Source: Eonycteris spelaea
Taxonomy: Eukaryota > Chordata > Mammalia > Chiroptera > Pteropodidae
DNA: 64,000 nucleotides
Assembly (NCBI GenBank): GCA_003508835.1
Contig: PUFA01000072.1
Location: 1,860,001-1,924,000 of the forward strand
Reading direction: 5' to 3'
Part shown: positions 1-12,699 of the stretch, one piece after another
Position numbering within the stretch: the first letter of the stretch is position 1
Layout: every line of letters starts with the position of its first letter
Notes under the pieces: model-generated
Databases searched by the model: none
Seen by the model: only the letters and a program-made list of their open reading frames with translations
What the model was told of the DNA's origin: nothing
Position numbers and translations under genes: made by a program

Positions 1-162
1 GAAATACTGTAACTCTTGAGTCCTGGTCAAACATGTACTTTGAATTTCCTAGTCACGCGAACCAAAAAACCATTTCCTTTTCTTAAGTAAACATGTTGGT
101 TTTCTGTCACTTGCAAATAAAAGAGTACTGATTAAGACAGTATCTGACACTGCATACAGTAG

Positions 163-307
163 GTTTTTTGTTGTTTGTTGTTGTTGTTTTTAACGCCTAT
201 AGCACCTGGTCTAGGTGTCTCCCATCCAAGTACTGACCAGGCCCGATCCTGCTTAGCTTCCGAGATCAGACAGGATCGGACGTGTTCGGGGTGGCATTGC
301 CATAAAC
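163..307 (-). mobile_element. 5S rRNA-derived SINE, short form (MEG-RS-like)
   Basis: The reverse strand reads as a 5S rRNA sequence from its start (GTTTATGGCAATGCCACC) through the internal promoter region to TATAGGC, followed by an (AAC)n/A-rich tail (163-194 as T/TTG). An 8-bp target-site duplication, TACAGTAG, lies at 155-162 and 308-315. It shares the ACCTAG and ACCAGGTGCT substitutions with the other copies here, so it comes from a SINE source and is not a 5S gene. Confidence 0.88.
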
Positions 308-779
308 TACAGTAGACTCTTTATGAGAAACACAGTGAATTACCACTTAAGGACTACCACTGAGAACAGTTAATGTTAAAACAAAACAAAACAAAACAGT
401 AATCTATCTTTAAGGCAGTAGCACTAATATTGTCTAATTTAATATCTAATTTTAAATATGAGCTTTCATATATTCTGAAAGATTCTGGGTAAGCACTGTA
501 TTATTCTCATTTTTGAACATTTCATTAAGCTTTCTATCAAGCTAAAGTCTGTTAGTTTTCTGTTGGTTTCAGAGTTAAAGAGGAAAAAAAGCAAAAAAGG
601 TCAGATTCTATATTGCTTATCATCTAGCTGGAAACCACAAAAAAGCTATCTGAGCTATGACTTTATATGTGAATAATGAGAGCACTTTTGAAAGTTAACA
701 TTAAATACTAATTAGTTCCTTCTTGAAGCATTAATGGTTCAATTTTTAGAAGGCAATTTTTAGATTTATTGGCAAAAAT

Positions 780-1290
780 CTATCTGAAGGAATATCCCTT
801 TGATCCAGCAATTCTACCTCCTGAAATTTATCCTACAGATATATACACACATGAATTAAGTACAAAAATACTTAATGCAATAGTTTATAAAAGCTGAAGT
901 TGTGTGTTGTTTTTCTTATTAACCTAAATATACATCAATACTTAAATGAATTCTGAAACATCTACGCAATGGAAACCAATGTAGCAACTGAAAAGAACAA
1001 AGTAAAATTTATATGTGCTAAGTGAAAAATCTTTAAGATACATTAAGTGATACATCTAGCTACAAACAAGGAAGAGAATGTCACCCGAGAAAAGAAATTA
1101 GAAACAAAAAGAGGGCAATAATACAATAATATATGTGAGAAATCATATAAGAATCTCCTTAAGCAGTTGCTTCTGGGGAGGAGAACTGGGGAAGAGAAAA
1201 ACATGACGACTAATTTTTTACCTCTTTATATTTTTTAATCACATACATATATTTTTAATTATATTTTAAAAGAAAAATATTGGTCAGTTA
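780..1290 (+). mobile_element. L1 3'-region fragment
   Basis: The stretch has the typical L1 3' pattern: ATCCAGCAATTCTACC near the start, then the CAATGGAAACCAATGTAGCAA region and an A/T-rich end. It is old and divergent; boundaries are approximate. Confidence 0.6.
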
Positions 1291-1649
1291 TCTACATAAG
1301 CATATAAAAAGTTAATATTCAGGTTGATAAAACATGCTGTTACTAATGGCTACTGATGGTTCTGTATGAATACAAATATAAGGTCATTATGTCATATTCA
1401 AAGATTGAGGTTTACAGAATTGAGTATAGATTATAGTACATAAAGAGAAAACACAAAATTAAACCACTTAAGCCTCTCGACTGTCAATCAGTATCAGCAA
1501 GTCAAGTCATTGCAATCATTCATGTTAATGTATTTATAATATGCCATTGAGGATTTTGCTCTTTACAATTTTCAACACTGATCTAATATCTAGCAGATAA
1601 ATTATATTTATTTTTCTGTATTTAAAAAAGGGATTAACGTCAATCTCAC

Positions 1650-2350
1650 TAGTTATCAGGGAAAGACAAAGTAAAACCACAATGAGATACTGTTTCATAC
1701 TCATGAACAAAAATTTAAAAGTCTAACCAAACAAACTTTTGGGAAGAATGTAGAATAGAAACACCAGTATACCACCACAGGAAGTGTAAACTGGTACCAG
1801 CACTTTGTAGAGCAATTCAGAACAGGTTATTGTGTTATAGGTTATATTAACCCTGAGAGAGCAGTCCATGACCTACAAGTAAGAAAAACATTTATCCATG
1901 ACCTACAAGTAAGAAAAACATTTTACATCTCAATCCAATACACAGACATCCCCAAACAAAAACTCGACAAAACACTACCCTAACTATATGCCTTATATTA
2001 ATATCTTCTCTTCTATCCTATTCTAATACCTTCTATTCTATTCTCTTTCCACTTTTAAACATGGAGCTCACAATCTGAAAAGCATTTCTCTAGAGAAGTT
2101 CTCCTCATGAATATACAGAACATTCAATATTGTTTATAAAAGCAAAGAGTTAAGCTGGAAACAACCATAATGTGCATCAACAAGGGAATGGTTAAATTGT
2201 GGAAATTCATTTGATAGAATTCTAAAGACCAATCTTGAGTGATTTAGGGCTACCTATGTAAGCATGGATCCCCTTACAAACAAAAACACTACAAAACAAA
2301 GAACTGCTAAACAAGGATAAAAAATTCAAAACCATGCAAAAACAGTTTAC
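1650..2350 (+). mobile_element. L1 3'-region fragment with a 30-bp tandem duplication
   Basis: L1-like phrases include ACCACAATGAGATACTGTTTC, CATAATGTGCATCAACAAGG and GGAATGGTTAAATTG. A 30-bp exact unit is duplicated at 1865-1894 and 1895-1924. Boundaries are approximate. Confidence 0.6.
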
Positions 2351-2394
2351 CTATTGCTTATCAGTGAATATATATAAATGAACTAGTAGTTAAC

Positions 2395-2520
2395 ATCACC
2401 ACTAGAATGTAATCTCCTTAAGAGCAGGGAATTCTATGTGGTTTTTTGCTATGAATAGTGGTTGGTACATAGTAAGGTGGATTTACTGAAAGAAATAGTC
2501 GTTTTGAAGTGCTAGCCCAT
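2395..2520 (+). mobile_element. L2 3'-end fragment
   Basis: CTAGAATGTAATCTCCTTAA, then GAGCAGGG and GGTACATAGTAAGGTGGATT, fit the L2 3' end in sense orientation. Confidence 0.5.
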
Positions 2521-2623
2521 GTAATTACACAAGAAAATGATGTATTATATTATTTGGTGATGCTATGTGTTTTTACTCCTCACTATGTAAGTAAATATAA
2601 AACTCTAGTGAGAAGTCCTAAAA

Positions 2624-2788
2624 CAGTGGTCCTCAAACTTTATATATCAGAATCACCTTGAGGGTTGATTCCAATTAAAACCGCTCTAATTCAATAGGTC
2701 TAGGACAGAATCTCAGAATTTACATTTCTAACAATTCCTAGGTGATGCTAATTGTGCTAGTTTGAGGCCAACACTTTGAGAACCACTG
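2624..2788. mobile_element. MER20-like hAT non-autonomous transposon
   Basis: The element begins CAGTGGTCCTCAAAC and ends TTTGAGAACCACTG, an imperfect terminal inverted repeat, with AGAATCACCT and AGGTGATGCTAATTG inside. An 8-bp target-site duplication (TCCTAAAA at 2616-2623, TCCTAGAA at 2789-2796) is the hAT signature. Confidence 0.8.
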
Positions 2789-2879
2789 TCCTAGAAATTA
2801 GAAAGGTTATCCCTCTGAGATCTGGATGAGTAAAAATTAATAACATCAGAAAAAATTCACTAATTTGGAAGTTACCTTC

Positions 2880-3205
2880 GAACCTTACTACTCAAAATGT
2901 GGTTGGCATTATCTATGATGTTTGAGAGAAATTCAGAATCTCTGGGCCCACCACTCCAGGCCTACTAAATTAGAATCTGCAGTTTCTCAAAATATTTGAG
3001 TGATTCATAGGCTCATTAAAGTTGAGAAACTGCCTTCAAAGAGTCCATCCTAAAACTGGAGGTGCAGCAAAATCTCATGGTAAGCTATGAAAAGTAGTGT
3101 CAAATGCAACCCAAGTTTATGAAACCCCAGGTGAAGCTCAGTGCTCTGCCCCTGATAATTCTGGTGTGCAGCCAAGTTTGAAACACTGCTTTAGAGAAAC
3201 TGGAT
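2880..3205. mobile_element. Two further hAT (MER20/MER5-type) relics
   Basis: AGAATCTCTGGGCCCACC and GAATCTGCAGTTTCTC, followed by CCAGGTGAAGCTCAG and GCAGCCAAGTTTGAAACACTG, resemble decayed MER20-type elements. No clear duplications were seen; boundaries are approximate. Confidence 0.5.
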
Positions 3206-3829
3206 ATTCCCCCCACCAAGCAGAGAGCATAACTTTTATGGAAACGCCTCAGAGGAATGATTAGAATAGAACTGATGTGACAGGAAGTTGAAGCCTAATC
3301 AAAGACATTAATAAAAAAGAAAATGCTAAGAACGAAAAGTGGTCTACACGCGAATTCTGGGGGGGAAAGAGAACCAAAGAGCAAGAATTTGTCAATGAAT
3401 TTCTAGCACAGTCTAGGTTGAAGGAGAGAATTTGTTGACTAATAAAGGTTCTGTCCCATCTGACAAGTTATTACGTTAACAGAAGAATTACGTTACTATG
3501 TGTAGACAGTTTGTAAATGACCTGGCAGTTGCTGTGGCAAAACTTTCCACTCTTTCTGTACTCTGTAATAGAAAGAAGTTACACTTAATAAGGTCCATAG
3601 GGATGCTCTAATTTTCTGAACTCTTTGGAAGAACTGGTCAACAGCACTCACCAAGTGTTGCTTAGGATCCTTTTCTACATCCCTGAGTTTTAAAAATACA
3701 CACTGTGGGCGTGATCTGTATTTGTTTTAATTAACAACAACAACAACAAAAACAAAAATCTCTATATTTTAAACAGATATTGCCTTAATTTGCTTAAGTT
3801 GAAAGAAATCCTAGACTTTTTCCAAGGCC

Positions 3830-3990
3830 CTGATCAAATGTCACTTCTCCAGTCCTCTCCTGTGCCTCCTGGCACTGTGCTTCTCTGAACTTTGTCCAGC
3901 TCTCTATTAATAATGAGCACATTTATATTACAGGTGATTACTCATGTGCCTCCAGCTTGTTTGTTAACTTCTTCAGAGCACAGACCTTGT
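3830..3990 (+). mobile_element. L2 fragment
   Basis: AAATGTCACTTCTCCAGTCC and later TTCAGAGCACAGACCTTGTG match the general L2 3' pattern in sense orientation. Confidence 0.45.
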
Positions 3991-4574
3991 GTTAGTTACT
4001 GCAATAACTAAAAGACATTTGCCTAACTAATGACACCCAAAAGCCAAACTATCTGCAGAGTGGAGGTCAAGGGTTGAAGGTATGCCAAGATTAAAACCCA
4101 GATATCACTGTAGGTTTCTCAGTTTGGCCGATAAATTTCTATTGTATTAATTAGAAGAAGAACATTTAGATTGTTTTCATACTTCTAGGCTCCAGAACTC
4201 TATATAATGTGTGTTTCTAGAGGGGAAAAATGTAATATTGTCCCACTTCAAACTGGTACCTGAGAGAAAATATTGAGGGAGTGAGGGAAGACTGTTTCCA
4301 ACAGAAGCTAATACACTAATACACTAGATCTAATAAAATCTAATTCCTGAATTTGTTATATATACATAAACCATAAATGGCATAAAAATTAGATCATCTT
4401 GATACCTTTACTAGTCATCCTTTAAAAATTATGAAACTTGTCAAAAGTAACGAAGATTCTCCCTTTGATCTGGAATAGTGTCCCATCTGGTCTTAAAGTT
4501 ATTATTCATAGTTGTGTTCTAGTGAATACATTCCATTTGTCTATATTCCCTACTCTTTTATAACAGTAATAACA

Positions 4575-4825
4575 TGGAAAACACCAGCTAGCTTTCATGG
4601 AGGGCTTCCTATGTGCCAGGAACCATGCTAATAAGCACATTTAAATGCATAATCTCATTTTATCTTCAGATGAACTCCATGAAGTAGGCACTATTATAAT
4701 CCCCTCTAAAGATGCATACAGAAAGGCTATGATTTGTCTGAAGGAACACAGTTAGTGTCAGCAAGAGTTACAACTGAGGCACAAGTCCGCCTGTCTCACA
4801 AGCTTGTACTCTTTACTACATTAGA
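4575..4825 (-). mobile_element. MIR SINE, antisense
   Basis: The plus strand shows TATGTGCCAGGAACCATGCT, the ATAATCTCATTTTATC region, a GAAGTAGGCACTATTATAAT block and a decayed end near CTTGTACTCTTTACTAC. This is the MIR consensus in reverse orientation, nearly full length. Confidence 0.75.
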
Positions 4826-4984
4826 CTTTCTCCGCAATTGTTAAAAACCACCTGTGTCAACCTCTCAGCAAAAGGGCATCTGAGAAATAACAAGTGCCCT
4901 TTATGCAGGTAGGAGAAACAACAGATAGAGATCAATGACCATCCAGTCATAGAAAGTGTTAGCCCTGAAAGAAAAAATTTTAAC

Positions 4985-5055
4985 AAGAGCCAGCATTTCA
5001 AGTGCTTAACAGCCACATGTGGCTAGTGGCTACCATATTGGACAGTAGGGATAGG
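4985..5055 (+). mobile_element. MER5A-like hAT fragment
   Basis: CATTTCAAGTGCTTAACAGC, then CACATGTGGCTAGTGGCTAC and CATATTGGACAGT, is the 3' end of MER5A. Confidence 0.75.
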
Positions 5056-5379
5056 GAACATTTTAACCATCACAAAAAGGGCTGTCTACTGGGACAGCCT
5101 TGGCCTAAAAATATGTCTAGGGAGTACTGTACAACAACTGGAGTTCAATAACCCCACTGGGCTTCCAACACAGAGCTAAAATGTATTCAGTACTGTTTCT
5201 CTTTAAGATGGCTGCAAAATACTAAATACATTCTCTTTGGATTTCTAAAATAAGAATCCCATCAAAACTGAAGTAAAGATATAAGCCTCAAATAAAGAAA
5301 TTCATACATATGTACACATACACACACATATGTAAACATATGAATTGACAAAGCATGTGATATGGTGCTCTAAAGCAAC

Positions 5380-5830
5380 CCCCCCAAAAAAACTGTTCAT
5401 CAGTAGGAAATGGTTAAATATAATGGAAAACCATACAGTATTTAAGAACAAATGCACCGGGACTCTCGATATAAACACTTTTTTAAAGGTGAAAAAAAGC
5501 AAGTTAACAAACACCAAAAGACCATCTATGTAAAATTTTAAGACATACAAACATATATAGTACAAGTATAAAAACATGGATGTGAACAGTAAACACCAAC
5601 TTCAGAAAAATGGAAGCCTCCGGAGTGGCAAGGTGGGGGAAAAAGAAGAGGGGAAGTTAATTACAGCTGTAACATTTGTTTTACCTTAAAAGAGAACAAG
5701 CTGGAACAAATACGGGAAAGTGTCAGTATTTATTAAATCCGCTAGAGGGTAAAAGTATGCATTATCTTACTTTTTAAATTTTTCTGACTATTTGAAACAT
5801 TTTCTAATTATTTTAAGGGAAAAGTTTCTT
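5380..5830 (+). mobile_element. Old L1 3'-region fragment
   Basis: Begins near CATCAGTAGGAAATGGTTAA, contains a GAAAACCATACAGTATTTAA segment and ends in a TTTTTAAATTTTTCTGAC tail region. This is the pattern of mammalian L1M 3' UTRs. Boundaries are approximate. Confidence 0.5.
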
Positions 5831-6286
5831 ATATCTGAGAAGTTAACTTACATCGAATTACCACCAAATTCAATGGTTCGACCATTACTATGTTACTTTC
5901 CACATATTCAAGAAAAATGGTCAGGAATTTTGGCTTCAAAAGAAGTTTAAGAATTCATTTAATTTCTTTCAGCCTTTAAAAAATAAAAATCTCATATATA
6001 CTTCTTTAGTTTCTTCTCCAAAGTATGCCTCTAGAATAGTAAACATTTTAAGTAACATTAGCAAAGAATCTTAATTCCTAAACATCTGGCATAAAACATA
6101 CTATATGGCATAAAAATTCCTTGTTTTTCACAATGAATTAAAAAAAAAAAGAATCCGTTAGTCCTCAGTAATACTCAAAAGGGAAGAAGAGAGAGGTCTT
6201 CGAATGCTGACTAATAAACCATTTTACAACCACCAATGTACTAACTGGTTCAGGCAAGGCCCATCGACAGATGCTAAAACCACTAG

Positions 6287-6521
6287 AGAGCCTACAGCCA
6301 TGTCACCCTGAACAAGCCCAATCCCACTTGACCTCAGAAGCTAAGCAGGTCGGGCCTGGTTAGTACTTGGATGGGAGACCACCTAGGAAGACCAGGTGCT
6401 GTAGGCATAAAAAATAAAAAATAAGAGATTGTAAGATGACAACATCCTTGCAATATGTGAGGTCAACCAAGAGTTGACTCGCCTAAAAAAAAAATTTTTT
6501 TTAAAGAAAAAAAAAACACAA
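6287..6521 (+). mobile_element. 5S rRNA-derived SINE, long form (MEG-RL-like)
   Basis: A 5S-like head (about 6290-6407) carries the box A/box C region AGCTAAGCAGG...TTGGATGGGAGACCACC. A SINE-specific 3' part follows (GATTGTAAG...GAGGTCAACCAAG...CTCGCC), ending in an A/T-rich tail. A 12-bp target-site duplication, TAAAACCACTAG, lies at 6275-6286 and 6522-6533. The same 3' part occurs in the copy near 21563. Confidence 0.88.
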
Positions 6522-6539
6522 TAAAACCACTAGGTAAAA

Positions 6540-7010
6540 GATTGCTGGGCAACAGGATACTCTCTCAGTACCCCACAAATTACATATTAGCTTCAAAGAG
6601 GAAAGGTACCTTCGAAGGGAGAAATCTGGCAGACAAGTGATCAAACTTATGAAGAACTAGACAAATTCATGGCATGCCTTCTGATGAGATGTGCTGAAGG
6701 AGACACAACATCACTAACAGAATATTCCTGCCAAAAGTATCTAAACTAAATCTATGGAAAACAATCAGATATATCCAGATAGTGAACATTTTAAAGACAA
6801 CTAGCCTGAACGATTTAAAGTATGTCATTGTCACAAAAGACCTCTCCCTTCTCCAAAAGTGATGGAACTGCTCTAGATTAAAGGAACAAAAGAGATGTCA
6901 ACTAACCACAAGACATGATCCTTGACTAACACTTGAATGGGGAGAAGAACATCAATAAAGGAAAGCATTTGGGGAAATGTGAAATGTAATATTATATACT
7001 ATTATATCTA
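6540..7010 (+). mobile_element. Unclassified old interspersed repeat
   Basis: Phrases such as AAGAACTAGACAAATTCATG and CATGATCCTTGACTAACACT have the look of an ancient mammalian repeat tail. I cannot name the family. Listed so that the block is not taken as unique. Confidence 0.3.
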
Positions 7011-7410
7011 TGTTAAATTAAATGTGTTGAGTCCACTAAAGTAATTACAGGTAAAATATCATGGTGCCTGCAACTTAATATCAAATAGTTCAGCCAAAAG
7101 AAAATTTTAAGAAAGAAAACAAATATGGCAAAAATGTTTAAAAACTGATGAATCCAAGAGAAGGCATACTGGGTGTTTGTTGTACTCAAACATTGGGGAG
7201 GAGACAAGTAAGACAAAGTAACCTACTGGTTGTGATACTTTACATTTTATCTAAAGGGGTAAAATGCTAATTGTAAGCAATTAAGATTAGGTATGTATTT
7301 TGCAATTCCTACTAGAACCACTAAAAAAAACCCAAAAACATACAGCTATAACCAAAAACCCAATCAATTAAAATAGGACAATAAAAATTATTCAATTAAT
7401 CCAAAAGTAA

Positions 7411-7560
7411 GTAAGCAAGGAAGGAAAATAGAGGGAAGGAGGGAGGGAGAGGAAGAAAGGGAAGGGAAGGGAGGGAGGAAGGAAGACAAAAGACGAGATT
7501 GGGAAAGGAAGGGTGGAGGGATGGAGGAAGGAAAGAATAAAAAAGGGATAAACAGAAAAC
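7411..7560 (+). repeat. Purine-rich (GGAA)n-type low complexity
   Basis: About 150 bp of almost pure purine (GGAAGG/GAGGGA units) on the plus strand. It produces a false Leu/Pro/Ser-rich open frame on the minus strand. Confidence 0.85.
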
Positions 7561-7700
7561 AAATATTAAAATAGTAAACCTAAATTCAATTGTATCATTT
7601 ACATTAAATGTAAATAGTCCAAACACAATAATTAAAATGCTGGCAGAAGACTGGATTTAAAAAAAAAAAAAAAGAAACCACTTTAAAATATGATATAGAT

Positions 7701-7783
7701 GGGGGAGAGGGGGAGTTAAGAAGGGTAAAAGGGGTCAAATATGTGGTGACAGAAAGAAATCTAACTATGGGAGGTGAGCACGT

Positions 7784-7833
<50 letters not shown>

Positions 7834-7932
7834 TACGTATATATGTGCCTTACTATTAAAGTGTACAGCTGAAACTTACTGGATTTCGTTAACCAATCTC
7901 ACCATTTAAAAATTTAATTAAAAAAAATTTTT
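7701..7932 (+). mobile_element. Young L1 3'-end insertion with (GT)22
   Basis: Starts GGGGGAGAGGGGGAGTTAAG, contains GTGACAGAAAGAAATCTAAC and GTTAACCAATCTCACC, and ends in an A/T-rich tail. A perfect 15-bp target-site duplication, AAATATGATATAGAT, lies at 7686-7700 and 7933-7947. A pure GT run at 7785-7828 lies inside. It is homologous along its length to 23072-23324. Confidence 0.8.
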
Positions 7933-10900
7933 AAATATGATATAGATAAAAAGTAAGACGAAAAAAGTTATACCACACTAACAGTACTCAAAAAAGAAAA
8001 AAGCTGAATTAGTTATGTTAATATCAAACAGATTTTAAAATGCAGACTATTACCAGGGGTAAAGGTCATTTCATAATGATTAAGGGGCCAGGCAATCAAG
8101 AAGACAAAACCACCATACATAACAACCATAAATGTTTATGCACCTATTAAAGTCACAAAATACATAAAGCATAAACATACAGAACTACAAATTTATAATT
8201 GTAGACTTAAACACTCCTCTATTAGTAATCAACAGAACAAGATAGAAAATCAGCAAGGATTTAGAAGACCTTAACACCACCACTATCAACAAATTTGACC
8301 TGACATTTATGGAACACCCTACGATCATAATAAATTTAAATTAGAAACCAATTATGAGAAAATATCTTGGAAATCCCCCAAATGTTTGAAAATTAAACAA
8401 TACACTTCAAAACAATCCATAAGTCAAAGAATAAGTCACAAAAGGATATAGAAAATGTGAACTAAATGAAAATGAAAACAGAAATAGAAAACTGTGGGGT
8501 ATAACTTATAAAATGCATAGCACATTTATAGCATTACATGCTTAGACTAGAGAAGGAAGGTCACCAAGTGAATGATTGCTAAGATAAACGTCAACTTTCA
8601 AAAACCAAAGTAACAGCAAATTAAACCTAAAGTGAGCAGGAGTGAAACAGTAAGGGTAGAGAGGCAAAAGTCAATGAGATACAACAGAGAAACACTATAC
8701 ACACACACAAAACCAATGAACCCCCAAACTGCTTCTTTTAATAGATCAACTAAATGGATAAACCTATGGACAGACTAAAAAAAAGAAGACAAATTTCAAC
8801 ATCAGGAATGAAATAACATAACTATAGACTCCATAGATATTAAAGGACAAGAGATTATGAACAACTGTATGTTGATAAACTGGATTCACATGAAAGGATC
8901 CAATACCTTGGAAGACATGAACAATCAAAGCCCATTTAAAAAAATTATATCTGAAATAGCCTTCTATGTATTAAAGGAACTGAATTCATAGTTTAAAATC
9001 TTCCAACAAAGAGAACTCCAAACCCCGGTGACATCACTGGCATATTTCTACCAAACTTTTAAGGAAGAAATAATTAAAATTCTACAACACTCTCTTGCAG
9101 AGAACAGAAAAAAAAGAGAGACATTTTCTGACTCATTTTGAGGCATTACTCTGATACCGAAATCAGATGAGACATTACAAGGAAACTAAAGACCAATACT
9201 CCTGTAAACACAGACATAAAAATCCTCAAAAACACCATGTATGAGAATTCGTCAAGATATAAAAAGGATAATACATCACAACCAAGTAGAGTTTAACTCC
9301 CTGCATGCAGGCTGGTTCAACATTCAAAAATCATTCAATATAATTCACCATATCAAAAGACTAAAGAAGAAAAACCATATGAACATCTCAATAGCTAGAG
9401 AAAAGGCATTTGACAAAACTAAACGTCCATTCCTGATAAAACCTCTCAGCAAACTAGAAATGAAGGGAATTTCTTCAAACTGAAAAAACCTATAGCTAAC
9501 ACCATACTTAATGGTAAAGGGCTGAATGTTTTAACCCTAAGATCAGGATCAAAACAAGGATGTCCAGTCTTACTGCTCTTATTCAGTATCATACAAGTCC
9601 TAGCCAGTTAAATGAGAAGAAATTCCAGCTTAATAAAACATAAAACCATCTCTACTTGCCAGGCAACATAATAACCTATGTAGAAAAAAAAAGGGGCTAC
9701 TTGAACAACAGGTGAGAGGTACAACAAGGTCATAGATATCAATACACAGAAATGCATTGTATTTCTATTATAACACTTAATTTGGAAATTTAAATTTAAA
9801 AAGTATTAATTATAATAGCACCAAAATCATGAAATACTTAGAGAACAATAAATGGAGAACCAGAATGCTGAAAATGACAAAACACTGATAAAAGAGACCA
9901 AAGCCCTAAATTAATGGAAAGACAGACTGTACTCATGGACTTTGAAGATTCAATATTGTTAAGATGTTAGTTTTCCCCAAATTAGAGATTCAACACAATT
10001 CCAATAGGATATTTTGTAGACATTGATAAGCTAATTCGAATATAAATGGAAAGGCATAGGAACTAGAATAGTTAAAATAATTTTGAAAAAAAAAAAAGAA
10101 TAAAGCTGGACAACTCATATTACCTTATTTTAATTAAGAGTTAACTAAGAAGCTACTCTAAACATGGTAGTCATCAGGTAATTCTGATTACCTGCAGCAG
10201 ACAGACACAGATCACTGAAACTGAAAGTCCAAAAATAGACTTGCACAAATATGGTAGATTGTATTTGAACAAAGATGCAGAGAACATACAGTGGAGAAAA
10301 AAATTTATTTCAACAAACAGTACTAATTTAATTGGACATCCATATGCCAGGAAAAATAAAACACCTCAACTCCTATCTTACAGCTTATACAAAAATTAAC
10401 TCAAAATAAATTGTAGACCTAAATATGAAACCTGTAACTAACATTTCTAGAAGAAATCAAAGAAGAAAATCTTTGTGACCTGGAGGTTAGTTTGGTCATG
10501 ACCCATGGAAGATAAATGGTTAGAAAAATAATCAAAGGAATAATATTTGGTGATGTGAAGATTAGGTGAAATTCAAATTGCATATCTATGAAGTTTTACT
10601 GGAATACAGCCCTTCTCATTTATTTATATATTCTCTCTGCTGTTTCCCTGCTACAATGGCACAGTTCTAACAGGTTGCAATCAAAACTAAAAACTTCTGC
10701 TCTTGGAAAGACACTGTTAAGACAATGAAACGAAGGCTATAGATGGAGAAAACATATTCACATCGCACAGGCAACAAAGTGCTTGCATCCAAAGTGTATA
10801 GAGAACTCTTACTATTCTATAATAAGCAAACAACCCAATTAAAACATCTTCAATAAAAATTTCATCATCTCTTTATCAAAGATGATAAATGGGAAATGAA

Positions 10901-11479
10901 AAGATGCACATGAAAATATGCTCAGCATCATTAGAAATAAGCAAATTAAAACCACAATAAGATACCCCTATAAACCTATTAGGATAGCTAAAATTTTAAA
11001 AATAGTAATAAAAATAAAGCAACTGACTATCAAGTGCTAACTAAAGAGAATGCAGAGCAACTGGAACTCTTATACATTTGCTGACAAGAATGCAAAATGT
11101 TGTTAACCACTCTGGAAAAGTTTGGCAAGTTCTCACCAACATATAAACCAATCCAGGCACACCACACCTAGGTATCTACCCAAGAGAAATGAAAACTTGT
11201 TCATACAAACACCATTATGCAAATGTTTATGGCAGCTTTATTTATAATTGCCAAAAACAAGAAACTGAAATGCCCTTCAACTGTTGAATGGATAAATGAA
11301 CTGCAGTATATACACGGAATGGACTGCTACTCAGTAATAAAAAGAAATAGATTACTGATACACACACAACATAGATGGATCTCAAATACATTATGCACTG
11401 TGCAATTATAAACTATTAAAAAACTAATATACCTTTCTAAAAATCAAACAATATGTGTAAAAAAATAACATGACCAAGA

Positions 11480-12080
11480 GGTTCATTTCAGGAATGTAAG
11501 GATGGGGCAAAATTATAAAATCTAATATAATTCTATTAACATAGGAGAAAAACTGATCATCTCAAAAGGGGCTGGGAAGACATTTGACAAAATACAATAG
11601 CCACATGTGACCAAAAAAAAAACCAAAACAAATTATGTGTGACAATGTGGAGATCCCTTATTTGATTTAATAAAATGCTAGAACTGGGGAAAAAAACACA
11701 AACCACAAACCAAATAGGTGAATATACTCAATACAATTTAAGGTCTCAAATCAAAAGCCAGCATAAATATTAACAGTGAAATATTAACATTAGTTGCATT
11801 AAATTTGGAAAGCAAATTAAGATGCCTATCATTAAAACTAATACTTAATATTTTGGAGGTGGCAGGTATGTGCAGATGATATAATTTTATTCCTAGAAAA
11901 TCCAACCCAATCAACAAATAAGCTATCAGAAACAATTAGGAAATAGAATAGGTGCTTAAATATGAAATTAACTTTTAAAAACCAGAACTCTCCACTAGAA
12001 GCTCCATGAGAGCAGATATTTTTGTAGACAAGATATTTAAAGATATAGTAAGAGTTCATAGTATAAAAGATTTACAAAAC
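11480..12080 (+). mobile_element. Second, more degraded L1 ORF2 fragment
   Basis: GGTTCATTTCAGGAATGTAA and GACATTTGACAAAATACAAT match the L1 reverse-transcriptase region a second time. CAGATGATATAATTTTATTC (the FADD-box region) and CTAGAAAATCCAACCC follow. Heavily decayed. Confidence 0.6.
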
Positions 12081-12309
12081 CAATTATGCCTTATCCAATT
12101 ATTTTAAAAAATGGTTCTACACAAGTGAGTACTCACTTATATGCATGCATCTACACTCACACAAAGATGGTCACCAAAGGAGAGTAACCAAAATGTCAAT
12201 GCTGTCTTCTCAGTTTCCTAAATTTTCTGTATTTTTCTTGACAAAGGGGAAAAACAAAAATAAAATTTAAAGTTCTTACAAGACTTTCAGAATGGCAAGA
12301 GCTCAAAAG

Positions 12310-12500
12310 GGGGTTGGCAAGCTGTGGCCAGCCACAGCCTGTTTTTGTAAATAAAGTTTTACTGGAACACGGCCATGCTCATTTGTTTATTATTGTCTAC
12401 AGCTGCTTTCAGGCTACAATGGCAGAGTTGAGTAGCTGCAGCAGAAACAACCTGGCCTCCAAAGCCAAAATATTTACTATTTTTCCCTTCAAAAGAAAGT
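12310..12500 (-). mobile_element. hAT-type MITE relic
   Basis: GTTGGCAAGCTGTGGCCAGC, then AAAGTTTTACTGGAACACGG and CTACAATGGCAGAGTTGAGT, form a common mammalian hAT-derived element in reverse orientation. A related fragment lies at 10585-10680, and a 20-bp piece recurs near 14723. Confidence 0.6.
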
Positions 12501-12585
12501 CTGCTAATCTCCTGCCCATCTCATCCGGCCTATACTCTTCAGATGAGTAAACTGAGACCCACAGAGGAATGACTTCTCTAAGGTC

Positions 12586-12699
12586 AAACTCAAGCTAAGA
12601 AGCAATAAAGAATTCAATTCTTACTTAGCCAGAATATTCTCAAAACTCAAGCTAAGAAGCAATAAAGAATTCAATTCTTACTTAGCCAGAATATTCTCA
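12586..12699. repeat. Exact 57-bp tandem duplication
   Basis: The unit at 12586-12642 (starting AAACTCAAGCTAAGAAGC) is repeated without mismatch at 12643-12699. Either a recent local duplication or an assembly artefact. Confidence 0.9.

Larger units (their letters stand above)
7230..11480 (+). mobile_element. Decayed L1 with ORF2 remnants, plus strand
   Basis: Successive pieces follow the order of L1 ORF2 and 3' UTR. The reverse-transcriptase part lies at 9241-9483 (translates to AGWFNIQKSFNIIHHIKRL, then ISIAREKAFDKTKRPF). A 3' UTR runs from about 10920 to 11480 with ACCACAATAAGATACC and TTGAATGGATAAATGAACTG. ORF2 is broken by many stops and indels and is inactive. It is interrupted by a purine-rich low-complexity stretch and by a younger insertion at 7701-7932. 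Confidence 0.8.

Noticed and set aside
6290..6407. Functional 5S rRNA gene
   Set aside because: Diverged from 5S at shared SINE-diagnostic positions, with a SINE tail and target duplications, so it is a retroposon.
7396..7626. 76-codon Leu/Ser/Pro-rich frame as a membrane peptide
   Set aside because: It is the reverse translation of a purine-rich low-complexity tract.
9241..9483. Active L1 reverse transcriptase
   Set aside because: Only an 80-codon piece is open; the surrounding ORF2 is broken by many stops and indels.
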